A stretch of DNA of 64,000 bases. Origin: Chamaea fasciata. Its lineage: Eukaryota; Chordata; Aves; Passeriformes; Sylviidae. This document shows, piece after piece, positions 29,855-42,539 of this stretch (its first letter is position 1; every line of letters begins with the position of its first letter). A model generated the notes under the pieces. That model was not told the origin of the DNA. It ran no database searches and saw nothing but the letters and a program-made list of their open reading frames with translations. A program made the translations under genes and the position numbers. Location of the stretch: the NCBI GenBank assembly GCA_029207755.1, contig JARCOQ010000241.1, forward strand, positions 1-64,000. Reading direction: 5' to 3'.

Positions 29855-31333
29855 CTTTTCTCTAAGCTGTGCAGGACCCATGTGAGGTGGCTGTGATCCT
29901 GGATCAGCTCATAGGCAGCTCTGCTGGCATGGGCAGCACTTTGGAATATCTCCAGCATACAACTCTGAAACAGAAAATATAACTTGTTCTTTTACCATCA
30001 AGATCTAATTATCTAACTTGGAATTAGCAACTGGATCAACTTCAAGGTGAAATGAACACCACCTGCTCTCAGCAACTCCAGGGAAGGAAAGACATTCTCT
30101 GTTCAAAGCTACTCTTACAAGAAGTCTCCAGGTAGCGAGAGGATTTTGTCCTTTTGTCCAAGATTTTGATACCTGAAATACTCAGGGTGGATGCTCCCAA
30201 ACCTGAGAGCTACTGGCACATGAGTTTCCCTCCTGCTGAAGCGCAGTTCAGGTAACAAATGTGCTGCCTGGGGAATGGAGAGCCCCAAAAAAGAAAAGGC
30301 CCTGACTGTAGGCACAAAGGCACGGTGCCCACGTGAGGCTCTGTGATGGCAGCAACCTGTTCCAGTTGATAAGGGTTTTACTGGTTTAGACATAAGCAAT
30401 ATGTCTTAGATATATTGCATAGTTTAGACATAAGCAATTTTTTTCCCCCTCCACACATCCAGAAAATCAACAAGGAACAGGTTTTCAAGAAGACGGAGGC
30501 AGAGTCAGCTGCTCCTTTTTACTTTGTGCTTGAGATCTCAAAGCCATGCAAACTTCTGTGCTTTGGGGTGTTTCGGTGCTTTCCTTTTAAATTCTTACCT
30601 GGGAGCCCTCATCACACAAAGGACTGTTGAAAAAGCAGAGAATGACCTGGAAAATCCTCTGGCAGTCATGAAGCTCACCGCAATGTTTGTCACGCAGCCC
30701 TTCCCCAAGACATCCAAGGATCTGCTCACGCTGTGCTTTGTACTGGAAGCCGCAAAGAAAAATACCACCATCAGACATTTAGGCATTTCCAAAAAATAAC
30801 TGCCCCTAAGAGCATAAAACCTGGTTCCCTGCCAGTGCCAGCTCAGGGCTTACCACAGCTTGTTCTGAACTTCTACAATTCCATTTCCACTGCATGTTTG
30901 GGCTGCAGACTGATTGTTCCTGATGGATGTTAGGGATTAAATTTGGAAGGAGTGGAAATTGGGAAGTTGCTATTCCTAAAACACTTCAGTGGAACTCAAC
31001 ATTACTAATCTAAACTCAGAGATGAATGGAAGCTAGCTGGGGCAGAATATGCTGTTTATTGCGCTCACAGAGCATACACAGCACAACTCACTGTGTGTTA
31101 GTATGAAGAAAACAACAAAGCCACCACAGGAATAGCAGTTTAAATTCCAATATGAAACAAAAGAAAGATGCTTCTAAATAACCACCGAGGGGAGAATGAG
31201 ATTTCAATGTATTTTTATGGCCTTTTTCCATAAATTTCTGAAGAATTACTGGATACCTAAAACGGTACACTTACCTCAGAATCAAAACTGTAGAAAAGCT
31301 GGAAAAAACTGGTACTTTCCTCAGGTCCGAGTA
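29855..31333 (-). CDS. URB1: URB1, three consecutive upstream exons (partial)
   Basis: Three minus-strand exons have good splice sites and matching phases: 31275-31333 (acceptor CACATCAG, donor GTAAGTG; contains ESTSFFQLFYSFDSE), 30599-30742 (acceptor GCTTCCAG, donor GTAAGAA; contains QRIFQVILCFFNSPLCDE) and 29855-29964 (acceptor TTTCAG, donor GTAAGC; contains RAAYELIQDHSHLTW). The first ends in phase 0, the second is exactly 48 codons, and the third ends in phase 2. Together they read as one HEAT-like helical stretch resembling the C-terminal third of URB1. The first exon needs one base from an upstream exon. Confidence 0.78.
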
Positions 31334-31599
31334 CTGATGTGACAGAAGAAATCTGTTTACCTTTATGTACATGTGCTCCTCTGTGAAGAGAAGAAGGTGG
31401 CATCATTTCTGCCACTCCAACAAACGGACTTGACTCACTGCCTCAGGTCAATGATAAGCTATTCAAACATTGTTTCAAGAATCCCAGGCTTGGAATTCTC
31501 AGCAACTGCTCAGCCTGGCTACTTCAAGGTATTTCCCACCCAGGGAACCCAGCGCACCCAGCCTGAAACACCACATTTGCTACAAAGCCGATCAAAAAC

Positions 31600-32350
31600 T
31601 TGCACACACAGAGGACACGAGGCTCTAGCGAGCCCTCTTCGGGCAGTGGCAGCTCCCGGGGGGATGTGAACAGCAGACCCCGCTCCCAGCTGGCTCAGCC
31701 CGGACTCCCTGCAGCCCTCAGCCAGAGCTGCGGGAAGCTGAAACTGTCCCCGGGAAGCCCTGCCCGGACAACCGGAGCGTCCCCCCCACAACCCCTCTGC
31801 TTACCTCGGCCTCGCTCAGCTTTGCAGCAGAGAGCAGCTGCCTCCTGATGCTGGCTACAGGACGGGGACGGCTCGGGGCAGCTCCGCCGACGGTTCTGCC
31901 AGAATGATTTTGTGTTTTCCTCCATTTCTCCGGGGCTGGAGGGCTGCAGGAAGGGGCGTGTGGGGACGGCGGGGAGCGGCGGGAACGTGGGGAACGGGAC
32001 GGGCGCCCGGCACAAGGGCCACGCCCAGGCCACAGGCAGTGGCAGGACCTCGGCAGAGAGAGGCGTCCCCGCCGCTGCCTGTCAGCGCCGGCCCGGCTCC
32101 CGCCCACCCGTGGCGCCGGTGAGCCCACAGCCCGTGGCCGCGCACCTGGAAATGACGCCGAAAATCGCGACCGGGCGGCGCCGTGGTCGGGGCAGGGCAC
32201 AAGCAAGTCAGGTAGACGCCCCCGGGGTCCTTGCCTTTTTCCCGCCGTCTTTGGAAGGTCAAGCGCGTCGTGCCGAGCCGCCATCTTGGAAGTGACATCA
32301 CATGATCTCTGCCCTTCTTTGCTGCTGTCTTGGTTGTGGGTGAAGCCATT
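31600..32350 (-). promoter_or_regulatory. CpG-rich candidate promoter, probably minus-strand
   Basis: The region is GC-rich with many CpGs. On the minus strand at about 32268-32310 stand TGATGTCA (CRE-like), CACTTCC (ETS-like) and AAGATGGCGGC (YY1-like), a typical housekeeping promoter cluster. A donor GAG/GTAAGC lies at 31805. An ATG at 31925 in a fair context would give an exon ending in phase 1, exactly what the URB1 exon at 31333 needs. This could be a promoter for a short URB1 form, or the promoter of a different gene. Confidence 0.5.
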
Positions 32351-32600
32351 TACGGTCGTCCCACCATCTTTTTTATGGCATACCTAAGGCCCCCCGGCGC
32401 CTTAAAGAGGCACCTGACTAATTCGACTGCCTGAACACAGCCACAGCACTGCCGAGCCCACATCCTGCGTCCGCACACCTGGAAACGCTGTGTAAAGTTG
32501 TGCCCAGGCGGCGCCGTGGTCGGGGTCGCGCACAGGCAGTTGCCTGCCATGCACCCGGGGTTTCTGCATTTTTCCCGCCTATTTTCCCGCAAACTTTGGA
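32117..32600. repeat. Tandem duplication of about 335 bp in CpG-rich DNA
   Basis: 32117-32265 and 32452-32600 share GAGCCCACA, CACACCTGGAAA, GGCGGCGCCGTGGTCGGGG and TTTTTCCCGCC in the same order, at a spacing of about 335 bp. Confidence 0.75.
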
Positions 32601-35269
32601 CGGTCGGGCGGCAGCACTGTCCCCAAGCTCACAGCCCGGGGCTGCCACGGACCTCGGGGACGGGCGACAGCTGCAGTGCCCCTCCCTATCCACAGGACGG
32701 CAGCACTGCCGCACAGCTCGGCCCGGGGATGCCGGGGGGGATCGCTGCAGTACCACTCTCTGTCCACACGGTGACAGCCCTGCCGCACAGTTCGGCCGGG
32801 GACACGCATAGGGGACAGGCAGAGAACAGAGGCAAAAAAGCACGTGGCCAAAAATCCTCTCAAATAAATGCCCCAAAAGACCCTCAACCACAACTTCAAA
32901 CATCCTGCCTCTAACAAAATTCAACCCAAAAAAGCCTTTAGTTTAAGCTTTGTTCCACAAAAAATAAAATTTTTGTATTTATTTTTTTTATATTTTATCA
33001 TTACCATTTAACTTTTATATTCATATCTACACCTACTATATATATTATAATATATCTCACATGCAATATTGTAATTAGTTATATAATGGATATTTTTTGT
33101 ATTTTCTATTTCTATTTTTGTTCCTTATATTTTTCTATTTTTGTATTTATTTTTTAAATTTGTGTTTATTTGTTTATATTTTAAATGATATGAATTCATC
33201 TACCTAACACATCAGAACCACCATTATTTATAATAAATGAGCCTGGTTTTCTAAAGGGGTATAGATTTGATTTTTATTTAAATAATATTGGCATACTTTC
33301 TCTTTCTGTGCTCTTTCTTGGGGGGGGTGGTTGTAGGGGCTTTTGTTTCAGATTTTTTTTTCTCTTTGTTTTGTTCTGGATTTCTTTATTAGTAAACAAG
33401 GAGGTGCAGAGAGTTACAAAAGATAATGTCAACTTTGTTTTATTGCTACCTCTGAAATACACCTTGACACCAAGTTACGGCTCGTAATACTGTGCATGGG
33501 TAGAATTAGCCATGTTAGGGGGTTGAAAGGAAAAAAATGGCACCATGGTGGTGAATAGTGTGAAATAGCTTCTGATTTACCAACATGCATCTGGTAGATT
33601 TCCTTGGAAATGTGCTCTAAGACGTACAAAAATTCTAATCAGGATGGAAATTTGGAAAAAATAAATATTCCCTTACTAGAAGCAGAGAGAAAAAACATCA
33701 AATAAAAGGAAGGAATAATCTCTAAATCCCAGCTTGCCTGGAAAACAAGCTCAGGAATTTCTAACACTGAAAACTTTTGGAACAGTCATCAAGTTGGTGG
33801 AAGTTCATGGAACAATGGTTTAAAATCTGCCTCCTCTGCTCTGAGTTTAAAGGGAAGGGGGAATTGAACAGGTCTAGTTACTCCTATCCAAAAATTATCT
33901 GTGTTTTGTGGGAGTAACAACCCAAAGAAACTCCAGTCTTACTTGTATTTGATATCTGAAACTCTGAGCAGAGTTGGGAAGTTTCAGTGGAACAAAAGAG
34001 CCACAATTCCTGCAATAAAAAAATTTGACTCAACAAAAGCCAGAAATTTTATTTACAAATCCATGGAAGAGGAGGAGGATGATACCATGAACACACTCCA
34101 GCTGAAAGCAAGGATTTATTGGAAAAGGCAGGAAATCAAACTGAGAGTCTCTGGTTATGGTCAGGCAATTATCCAGGAGTCAGAGAGACCAGTGGGAACC
34201 TTGGACTGGGATAAGGCCTTCCAATGGCTTCACTTCCTACTGGCTCTCTCCTTCTTGCCAACAACCTGGAAAAGGAAAAACAGCAGGAATAAAGTTACAA
34301 ACATAGGCAGGCCATCCTTGGTTCAGGCAAACTGAAGTGCAGCTCCCAGGGAGCAAGTCCATGCTGTGCCTCGGGGAGCTCCGGGAATCTGGGATTGCCT
34401 GTGGGATTAAAGGGCTGGAAAAGCACACCCACCTGCCAGGTTTAGTGCTGAGACAGAGCAAGGCCTGGGCTCAGGGGCAGCAGTTAGAGCTGGGACTGCA
34501 GGAGAACACCCCAAACCCGGGTTAAATATCTGGCATGACACACAGCACGCTCCAGGAGAAACTCAGGTGGGAGAAGCCCCTGGATCATCCATGTTCTTCG
34601 CCCTTGGCAGCTTTGCCAGGGCCTCCCTCAGAATTCTGACCTCACCGTGCAGCTCCTACAAAATAGGAGAACTTACGGAAATCATCCAGCAATCCATCGA
34701 CTTACACTTATTAAGAACCAAAGCTGCAGCAAAATGTGCTCAAACTCTACTGCAAACCAGCAGGTCTGAAGAGACGCAGAAATTTCTTCCAGAGGGGGCA
34801 TGTTGGTGTTACTGCTTTAATCTCCTGACACTAGAGCATATTTGTACAAAAAATTCATTGAAGCAACTAAATTTAAATGAGATTCTTTTACAGTAAAGCT
34901 GGCCAAAAAGGAGTCTCAAAATTAACATATAAGCCACCGAGTTATTTTTTAAAAAAAGGGTGTCTTTGGTGTGTATAATTTTCCAGCGCCTCATGTGTTC
35001 AGTCCTTGCCATTTATGTTTACAAAGTTGATGCTTAAGACCTTGTAGAAAGCTCAAAAAAATATCCAGGACAATCCAGGTGTTTTCACAAGTACCCTCAC
35101 TATGGAGCAGTGCCAGCCCCAAGTGTTTGCTCCCTCAGCCCAGCCCGGAGCAGGGTCGAGCTGCTGCCCAGGACGGTTGCCAAGGGACCCACTTGTTTGA
35201 AACTGTAAATGCAAGGGGCCTGCACTGGAGTGCCAATAAATTTGACATAAGCGACTCTCATCTTTAACG
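32601..35269. other. No gene recognised; AT-rich core
   Basis: 32940-33300 is AT-rich low-complexity DNA. On the minus strand 34577-34671, after a TTTTGTAG acceptor, encodes ELHGEVRILREALAKL and then stops, possibly a last exon of an unknown gene or chance. The plus-strand frame at 33901-34335 is not recognised. Confidence 0.3.
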
Positions 35270-36400
35270 GTGACTGATATTCTCAGGGAATCCACATCAC
35301 CTTAGATGGGGCATTCCGCCATGGATTTCATCCCTCTGCATCTGAAACAAAGCTAGGACAAAAGTCAAAGGGCTGCAGGATAACTGGACAGCTCCAGACA
35401 CCTGGTGGCAATCTAGGAATACCCTCTACAGCCCTACTACACCCCACATCACAAATTTCAAGTCCCCAGGACTTGTACTATTACCCATACACCCAGACTG
35501 AGCAGCAAGGCAGAGCAGCTCCGGGCCAAACACACACCAACACCCGTGAGACAGGACAGGACAAACAAGGGGACACAACAGGGACACAAATCCTCTGGCA
35601 AGAAGAATGACCCTGAAGGAGCAGTGAACTAAGAACGAGATGACCGAGGTAAGACTGAAGGCGAGCTGACCAGGCTCAGAGAACCCTGCAGGAAGAAGAT
35701 GCCAACGGGATGACTTATCCCAGAAGACACAGAGACAGATGCCCAAGAATCCTACGGTCAGAATCCTCTACCTATCTTGGCATTCTTACAAGACCTAATC
35801 CACCGGACCAGATAAGGGCGGTGCACAGCTGGTGATACAGCTCAGAACAAGACTTGAAGAGGCATCAGCCTGCATGCTTGCGAAGAGAGACGGATTCCAA
35901 CGCGTGTGTCCGAGAACACGAAACAAAGACGCCTGGCCGAGGAAGGCAGAGACCAGATATGCTAAGACGGATGCCAGGATTTTTAATAGGCCCCTCGAAG
36001 GGCTAAGGGACAAGACATGAAGCACAAGACACCCAAAAGACACAGAGTGCACAACAGACAAGTGACACAACACACACCAGGACTGCTCTGCCCTGCACAC
36101 CTCAGCACTTTGATCCAAAATGAGACTTTCTCTTCATGTAGCCTAAGGGGTCACATCTGGGACATCCCTGTCTCTAAACCTGACTCAAAAAATCCCTCCC
36201 ACTGACCCCTGCCCTGGCACCCCGCTTTCATCCCCTCTGTGGGGCTCCAAGCCCTCCACTTCTCTCTCAGATGTCCAGGGAGGCAAATCCACGCCAGGTG
36301 CCAAAGAAGGCTGCCTCTCCCTCAGGGAAATTCCTGCTGTTGCCGGGCGGTTGTCTCCTAAGTCAGCTACAATCAAGAAAACCAAATATCAAAGCATAAT
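35270..36400. repeat. Duplicated 1.1-kb block, copy 1
   Basis: It matches 38533-39690. Identity is very high from GATGGGGCATTCCGCCATGG to GAGAGACGGATTC. Both copies then have about 115 unrelated bases (35895-36010 here), and the match resumes at ACACCCAAAAGACACAGAG with declining identity. It is not assigned to a known element. Confidence 0.8.
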
Positions 36401-36689
36401 CTTAGCAGCACGTCAGCCAAAAACCAGCAATTCTGCTACTCACCATCTCCTAAGAAGGCCCGGGTCCTCGGGCAGCACGCCTCAGCTGCGTCCAGAGGCT
36501 GACACTCACAGTGCCAAAGCCTTAGAGGCATTACTGGCACTGAGCCCACCCACCACAGCCTCCATTAGGGGTGTGAGCATCCCCGGTTGGGGCAGGACAG
36601 GAACGCACGGTGGACATCCCCAGTGAACCTCAACCCTGTGGACTCTGCCCCACCATGGGAACTTCCTGTCTGGCCCTAGCTTAGGGGTA

Positions 36690-37640
36690 CTGCCTGCACC
36701 TCTCAGGACTTCTGGCATTGCCTTGCCATTAGGATTGCTGCCTGCACCTCTCTCAGGGAAACAGTGTTGGCAGCAGTGCTGTGAGGGCTGGTATACCTGT
36801 ACTCTGACTTGTATCCTAGGCTGTACCCCTGATTTTCACTGTGTGTTCTCTAGTTCTTGACTCCTTTACCTCTCAAGCCCTGCCTCAGCCTCTGTATGTG
36901 TCACTATAAGCTCCCCCCTTCTGAACCCTACTTCTTTAGAGCCCTACACCTTCAAGGCGGGGACGCTCTACACCGTTAGTGTCCCAAGAGCTGTCCTGCA
37001 AGCAGGGCAGGTACATCCACAGTTGTTCCCTGCCTACCCTAAAAAACGTGGCCCTGAGACAGGGCAGAGGCTGACAGAGCCAAACTCTTTGCACAGGCAA
37101 AGGCACGAAGCCTTACCAACCGCCGCCCCGAGAGGGAAATCAGGAGCACTTCCACCGGCTGCGGAGAGACGGGGAATCCCAGGGTGGGTGGGGCGGGAAA
37201 ACCCCCGTTATCCCCAGCCCTGCTGGATCCTGCTCCCCACTATCGCTTCCTGCCTGGCCGTGTCTGCACATGTCAGAGCGTCTGGTACGTTCCCGCACTA
37301 GGGCTGCTGCCTGCACCTGCTCTCAGGGAAAGCGTGCTGGTAGCAGCGCTGTGAGGGCCAGTATACCTGTACTCTGACTTGTATCCTAGCCTGTACCCCT
37401 GATTTTCACTGTGTGCTCTCTAGCCCTCGAGTCCTTTACCTCTCAAGCCCTCCTTCAGCCTCTGTGTGTCACTGTAAACCCCCCCCTGCTGAACCCTACT
37501 ACCGTACACCTCGCAATCAGCATTGCCCTATAACAGGATGCTCCTGGGAAAGGGATCCCAGGGTGTGCTGGGCCAGGAATCCCCCGCTGCACCCTAACCC
37601 TTTGGACTCTAAAAGGAGACCAACAATGTCAAACTCCCTA
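36690..37640. repeat. Tandem duplication with a period near 565 bp
   Basis: 36735-36945 and 37300-37505 share TGCTGCCTGCACCT, GTATACCTGTACTCTGACTT and CCCTGATTTTCACTGTGTG in order. A third, weaker trace of the unit lies near 36690. Confidence 0.75.
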
Positions 37641-38532
37641 GAACATGGAGATGGGTCAGAACTGCCCTGCCAAGGCTCTGGTGCTGCTGAGGAGAAACCC
37701 TCACCCTTTAATCCTGAGGGGACCATCCCACTAGGGCCCTCTCCTGTAAGGTAACTTTAAATCACCACCCAAGACTGAAAAGGTTTTCTCCCTTCTCCCG
37801 ACCGCCAGCCCCAACACTTAGCTTTTGGAACACCAGCAGGCGAAATGCATCCTCGACAGAAACGAACATCTCAGCACCGTGGACGTCCAGAGGTTCTCTG
37901 CGTCCACCTCAGGGCCGCTGTACCCAAACTTTGGCTCCACACCTCCTCACACTACCTAGGATCACAAAACAGAAAATGCGACTATCCCCCTCCAGAAGAG
38001 TAATCCCCGGGGCTCCTCAGCACCGCTGTCGTGGCTCCCCCTCAGATCTTCATCCCGCTCCAGAGGCTGCCGGGAGCGTACCCAGCAAAAGGAAAAGGTA
38101 CGTGCTGAGCACGGCGCACACCTGTGGGTCACTCTGCCTAAAGGCCGACTCACCAGCTCCCTCTGTTCCTTGGCACGCCTAGGACAGCAGCAGCACCCGC
38201 AAAGCAAAAAATCACGCCGAGTTGCTGTGAAACAGCACCTCCCAGCTCTGACTGAAGCACGCCACAAATATACCTTAATGCTGCACCCATCTGGCCTCTG
38301 GCATCCGGGGCCAGTACATCTGGTAGGGGGACACCCGAAAATCAAAAAAAAAAAAAAGAACAGTGAATGCTTAGAGTTGCACCAGCAAATAAGACTTGAG
38401 CAATAGTAACTACTACTGCCTACCCATCACTGCTCACCTTGCCCGCTGATATCCGGCCGTACCTCCTAAAAAAAACGACAAAGAACAGCGCTGTAACATA
38501 GCCACCATTTACACCTCCACTGCAAACACAAA

Positions 38533-39690
38533 CAGTGACTGACCTTCTCGGGGGAGCCCCCTCACCCAGGATGGGGCATTCCGCCATGGATTTCATCCCT
38601 CTGCATCTGAAACAAAGCTGGGACAGAAGTCAAAGGGCTGCAGGATAACTGGACAGCTCCAGACACCTGGTGGCAATCTAGGAATACCCTCTACAGCCCT
38701 ACTACACCCTACATCACAAATTTCAAGTCCCCAGGACTTGTACTATTACCCATACACCCAGACTGAGCAGCAAGGCAGAGCAGCTCCGGGCCAAACACAC
38801 ACCAACACCCGTGAGACAGGACAGGACAAACAAGGGGACACAACAGGGACACAAATCCTCTGGCAAGAAGAATGACCCTGAAGGAGCAGCGAACTAAGAA
38901 CGAGATGACCGAGGTAAGACTGAAGGCGAGCTGACCAGGCTCAGAGAACCCTGCAGGAAGAAGATGCCAACGGGATGACTTATCCCAGAAGACGCAGAGA
39001 CAGATGCCCAAGAATCCTACGGTCAGAATCCTCTACCTATCTTGGCATTCTTACAAGACCTAATCCACCGGAACGGATAAGGGCGGTGCACAGCTGGTGA
39101 TACAGCTCAGAACAAGACTTGAAGAGGCATCAGCCTGCATGCTTGCGAAGAGAGACGGATTCTACTATGTGTCGAAGCATAAGGTTTAATGGCATCAGCA
39201 CCTCACCAAGGAATAGGATCTGTTAAGAACAATGCCTAGCATTTCCAAGAGGTTGTTCAAAGGCCTAAGTCAAAAGACACACCATACGAGACACCCAAAA
39301 GACACAGAGTGCACAACAGACAAGTGACACAATACACACCAAGACTGCTCTGCCCTGCACACCTCAGCACTTTGATCCAAAATGAGACTTTCTCTTCATG
39401 TAGCCTAAGGGGTCACATCTGGGACATCCCTGTCTCTAAACCTGTCTCAAAACCCCTCCTAGTGACTCCTGCCCTGGCACCCTGCTTTCATTCCCTCTGT
39501 GTCTCTGAGCTTTCCAATTATCTCTGGGATGTTCAGAGATGAGAATCCATACCGTGTGCTAAAGAAGGCTGCCTCTGCCTCTGGGAATTCTTTGCTGTCA
39601 CCCAGCTGCTGTCTATCTAGTCAGGTACCATACAGAAAACCAAACATCAATGCATGATCTCAGCAGATCTATGTGCCGGTCAGTGGGAGG
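38533..39690. repeat. Duplicated 1.1-kb block, copy 2
   Basis: Second copy of 35270-36400. Its middle (about 39162-39280) differs completely from copy 1. Copies are in the same orientation, 3.27 kb apart. Confidence 0.8.
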
Positions 39691-39849
39691 GTCTCAGTAT
39701 ACTACCTGTGGACCACCTAATTCACACAAACAGTAATGGATGCTTAGATTTACACCAGAAACACCACTACCCTGACCACACAAATACAGGAGTTTTAGAA
39801 AAGAAAAAACAAACAAAAATCCACCAAACAAAAGCCAACTATTATTTCT

Positions 39850-40580
39850 CCTAATCCAGCTACCAAATACAATAAAAATAACTCCTATGTCTAGTCTCCT
39901 GAAAAAACCTCCAAAGTAAATACCCAGGACCCCCCCACCCTAAAACTAAAAGATCCATTCAACTATAAACAGTATCTCCCAAATTATCCATAACTATAGA
40001 ACACATACTATAGCCAAACAAGCTAAATACACAAATCCCTATAACACAAAAAAACAATAATCTGATTTTAAATATTATTGTACTCCAAGAAATGAACTAC
40101 TGCCCCTTACCTCAAACCCACCAAAAAAACACTACACACCATGATAAAAGCCACCCCTAAATAAATAAAACCGCCCCCATACCTCACACTACAACCAATT
40201 ACACCACTGTAAACCTCAGGAAACAAATCCTTGGAAATCATAATACCCCACCAAAATAAAAACCTCCAACAACACAACTCAGTTCAAAAACAACCTAACC
40301 CACATGTAAACTAAGAAGCCTAATGTAAAGTAAATAGATCACATTCCTCATCATACACTATTGCCAAGCAAAATAAAGCTACACAATAAGTTATTAAAGG
40401 CCGCTTTAAAACCATTAAACAGAAAAAAATTTGGAAAAAAAAAAAAAAGCTGCCTCTAACAATACACCTAAACTTCAACCAGCCAGGGTGGCCCTACCCA
40501 ATCTGAATCCCTGCACACAATGATCAAAACCCCAATAGCACATATCAGAAGCTTATCAAAAAAGCTACTTAATTGTATGT
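39850..40580. repeat. G-depleted interspersed repeat, left part of copy 2
   Basis: This aligns with about 11400-11966 and with the start of 18757-19640. It holds the uninterrupted GGCCCTACCC site (40492-40501) at which the ERVL-like provirus sits in copy 1. G is rare on the plus strand. Confidence 0.75.
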
Positions 40581-41363
40581 TGTTGGGGGTTAGGTTTGTT
40601 CCTTCTTTCTCTAAAGAATTTTTTCCCCACAAGTTACCAAGGAGATCAAGTGTTGGATACTTGAGAGTACTTAACTGAAACAAAGAGGTGGACAAAAGGT
40701 GGAAGGGGGAGATAACGCAGGTAAAAGACAAAGCTTGAGGCAGCGGCGTGCTTTTCTGCTTCCGGCATTCGGGGAGACGCGTGTCTGCCGCTCCTGGAGG
40801 AGCTCAGCTGCCGAAAAGCACGCGGAGGGGAGAACGGCTGTTGCTGGCTGGAGGAGTTTCACTGTGGCCAAAGGGATCCAGTCCTGGGAAATCTACTATC
40901 ACCGGTTCGGCCTGAATCCGGAGTTTTCCCAGCCACCCGCGGGGAGCTGGTCCAGGCCCTGCCTCTCCTTCGGCTTTCTTCGGCGCTGCTCCTCTTGCTG
41001 CAGTGTGACCCTGCACCCCCTGCCCTGCCGGGACATCCTGCCCCTGCCTGCCGGGACACCCTGCCATCCCAGCTACCTGCCGGGACTTTTCCACAGTTCC
41101 ATCTTGGTGCTCTGAGGATCCTGCAGGGACACCGAAACCAAACTGCCCTGGGTCTTGTGAAACAAAGCCCTCAAGGTTCTTGGTACTGTTGTCGTTTGTC
41201 ATTAATGCTGTAGTTGTTTGGTGGGGGGGGAGGTTTTTTTTGTGTTTGTTTGCTTTGTATTACATACTAGTAAAGAACTGCTATTCCTATTTCCCAAATC
41301 TTTGCCAAAGAGCCTCTGATTGTAATTTTACCTAGCAGATACCTGTCTTCCTAAACCAAGACA
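40581..41363 (+). mobile_element. Solo LTR of the ERVL-like family
   Basis: This 783-bp LTR starts TGTTGGGGG and ends GACA, matching the provirus LTRs in reverse orientation. It is flanked by a 5-bp duplication TATGT (40576-40580 and 41364-41368). A solo LTR arises when two LTRs of a provirus recombine. The satellite-like segment is at 40766-40832. Confidence 0.92.
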
Positions 41364-42290
41364 TATGTCAAATACAAACCCACCCATAAAGTTATCTTCA
41401 CTCAAAAACCAAATTACATGTAATAAATAATGCCAAAAAAATCAAACAAAAGACTATATATCATCAAAGAAAGCAACAGTGAAAAAAAACACGTATAAGT
41501 ACCCCTATTTATAAAATCCCAGGTGGAGAGAAATCCCTCTTACTTTAAACACAAACAAAAACAGAAGAGGAGTTTCATTATTCATTTTGAACTCTTTTTG
41601 CCTTCGTAAGCCCTTTTTCTTCTGGGAGCACTTAAAAGAGATTAGCAAAACAAAGCTGAAAAAGAGAAAAATCCCCCCTACAACTCCACACTGGCTTACC
41701 TGCTGCTGCTGTCTGCCACAAAGAAACACTCCACATCCATGTGGAGGCACTATAAGAGGCTTTCCCACCACTGCAGCAACCCCACATAGACACTCAACAT
41801 GAGTTCCTCAACCTCTACAGCTCAATGGAAAAGTGAACCGAGGCTCCTCTGTTAAACCGCCCCTGGCAGGAACCGCCCCATCATCATTGTAACATCTCAC
41901 ACCTGCAGCTGGTCTGCTCCCTCATTATCCTGACAGGTCACACCTGTGGCTGCTCTGTTCTCCCCTCACCGTTTACAGCTCATACCTGGGGCTAGTCTGT
42001 CCCCTCAATCATTCTGTGACAGCTCTCACCTTGCGGCTGCTGCCACTCCGAGTGTGAGGGCAGGGGCAGAGCGGACTTGCTGCTTATTCCCCAGAGAGTT
42101 CAATGTCTGCACCTGACACGCTGGGGCAGCAGGCTTTCCTTGCTATGGGTAAGGGTCCCTCTTCTGCAGGTGCCCAAGGCTGAAACTGGGATTCCACCTC
42201 CAAAAGTCCATATGCCTGAGATCCACAATTCCTTAGGAAATCCCCCAGAAGTCATTACCCTCCATTTAGAATTTTGCCTTGGAATCATTG
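41364..42290. repeat. Interspersed repeat, right part of copy 2
   Basis: This continues the repeat after the solo LTR and aligns with about 18840-19640. Its left part is G-poor, its right part normal. Confidence 0.72.
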
Positions 42291-42539
42291 TTAACTTGTC
42301 TTTCTGTGGAAGTGTTTCAAACATTCATTGAGAGTTCAGAAGCCTGGTTGGCTTTTTTATGACTTAGCTGACAATCCCAGGCTAAATCCAAACACCCAGA
42401 ATTACGAGGAACTACGGAGACCATTTATAAATACTCCCCTTCCTTGCAACTTTATCCCTTATCGCAGATCCCTGGGGCAGATTTACTTTCTTCCCAACAG
42501 CACCATTCTGGCAGAGATCCTACTTCTCAGACACAAACC

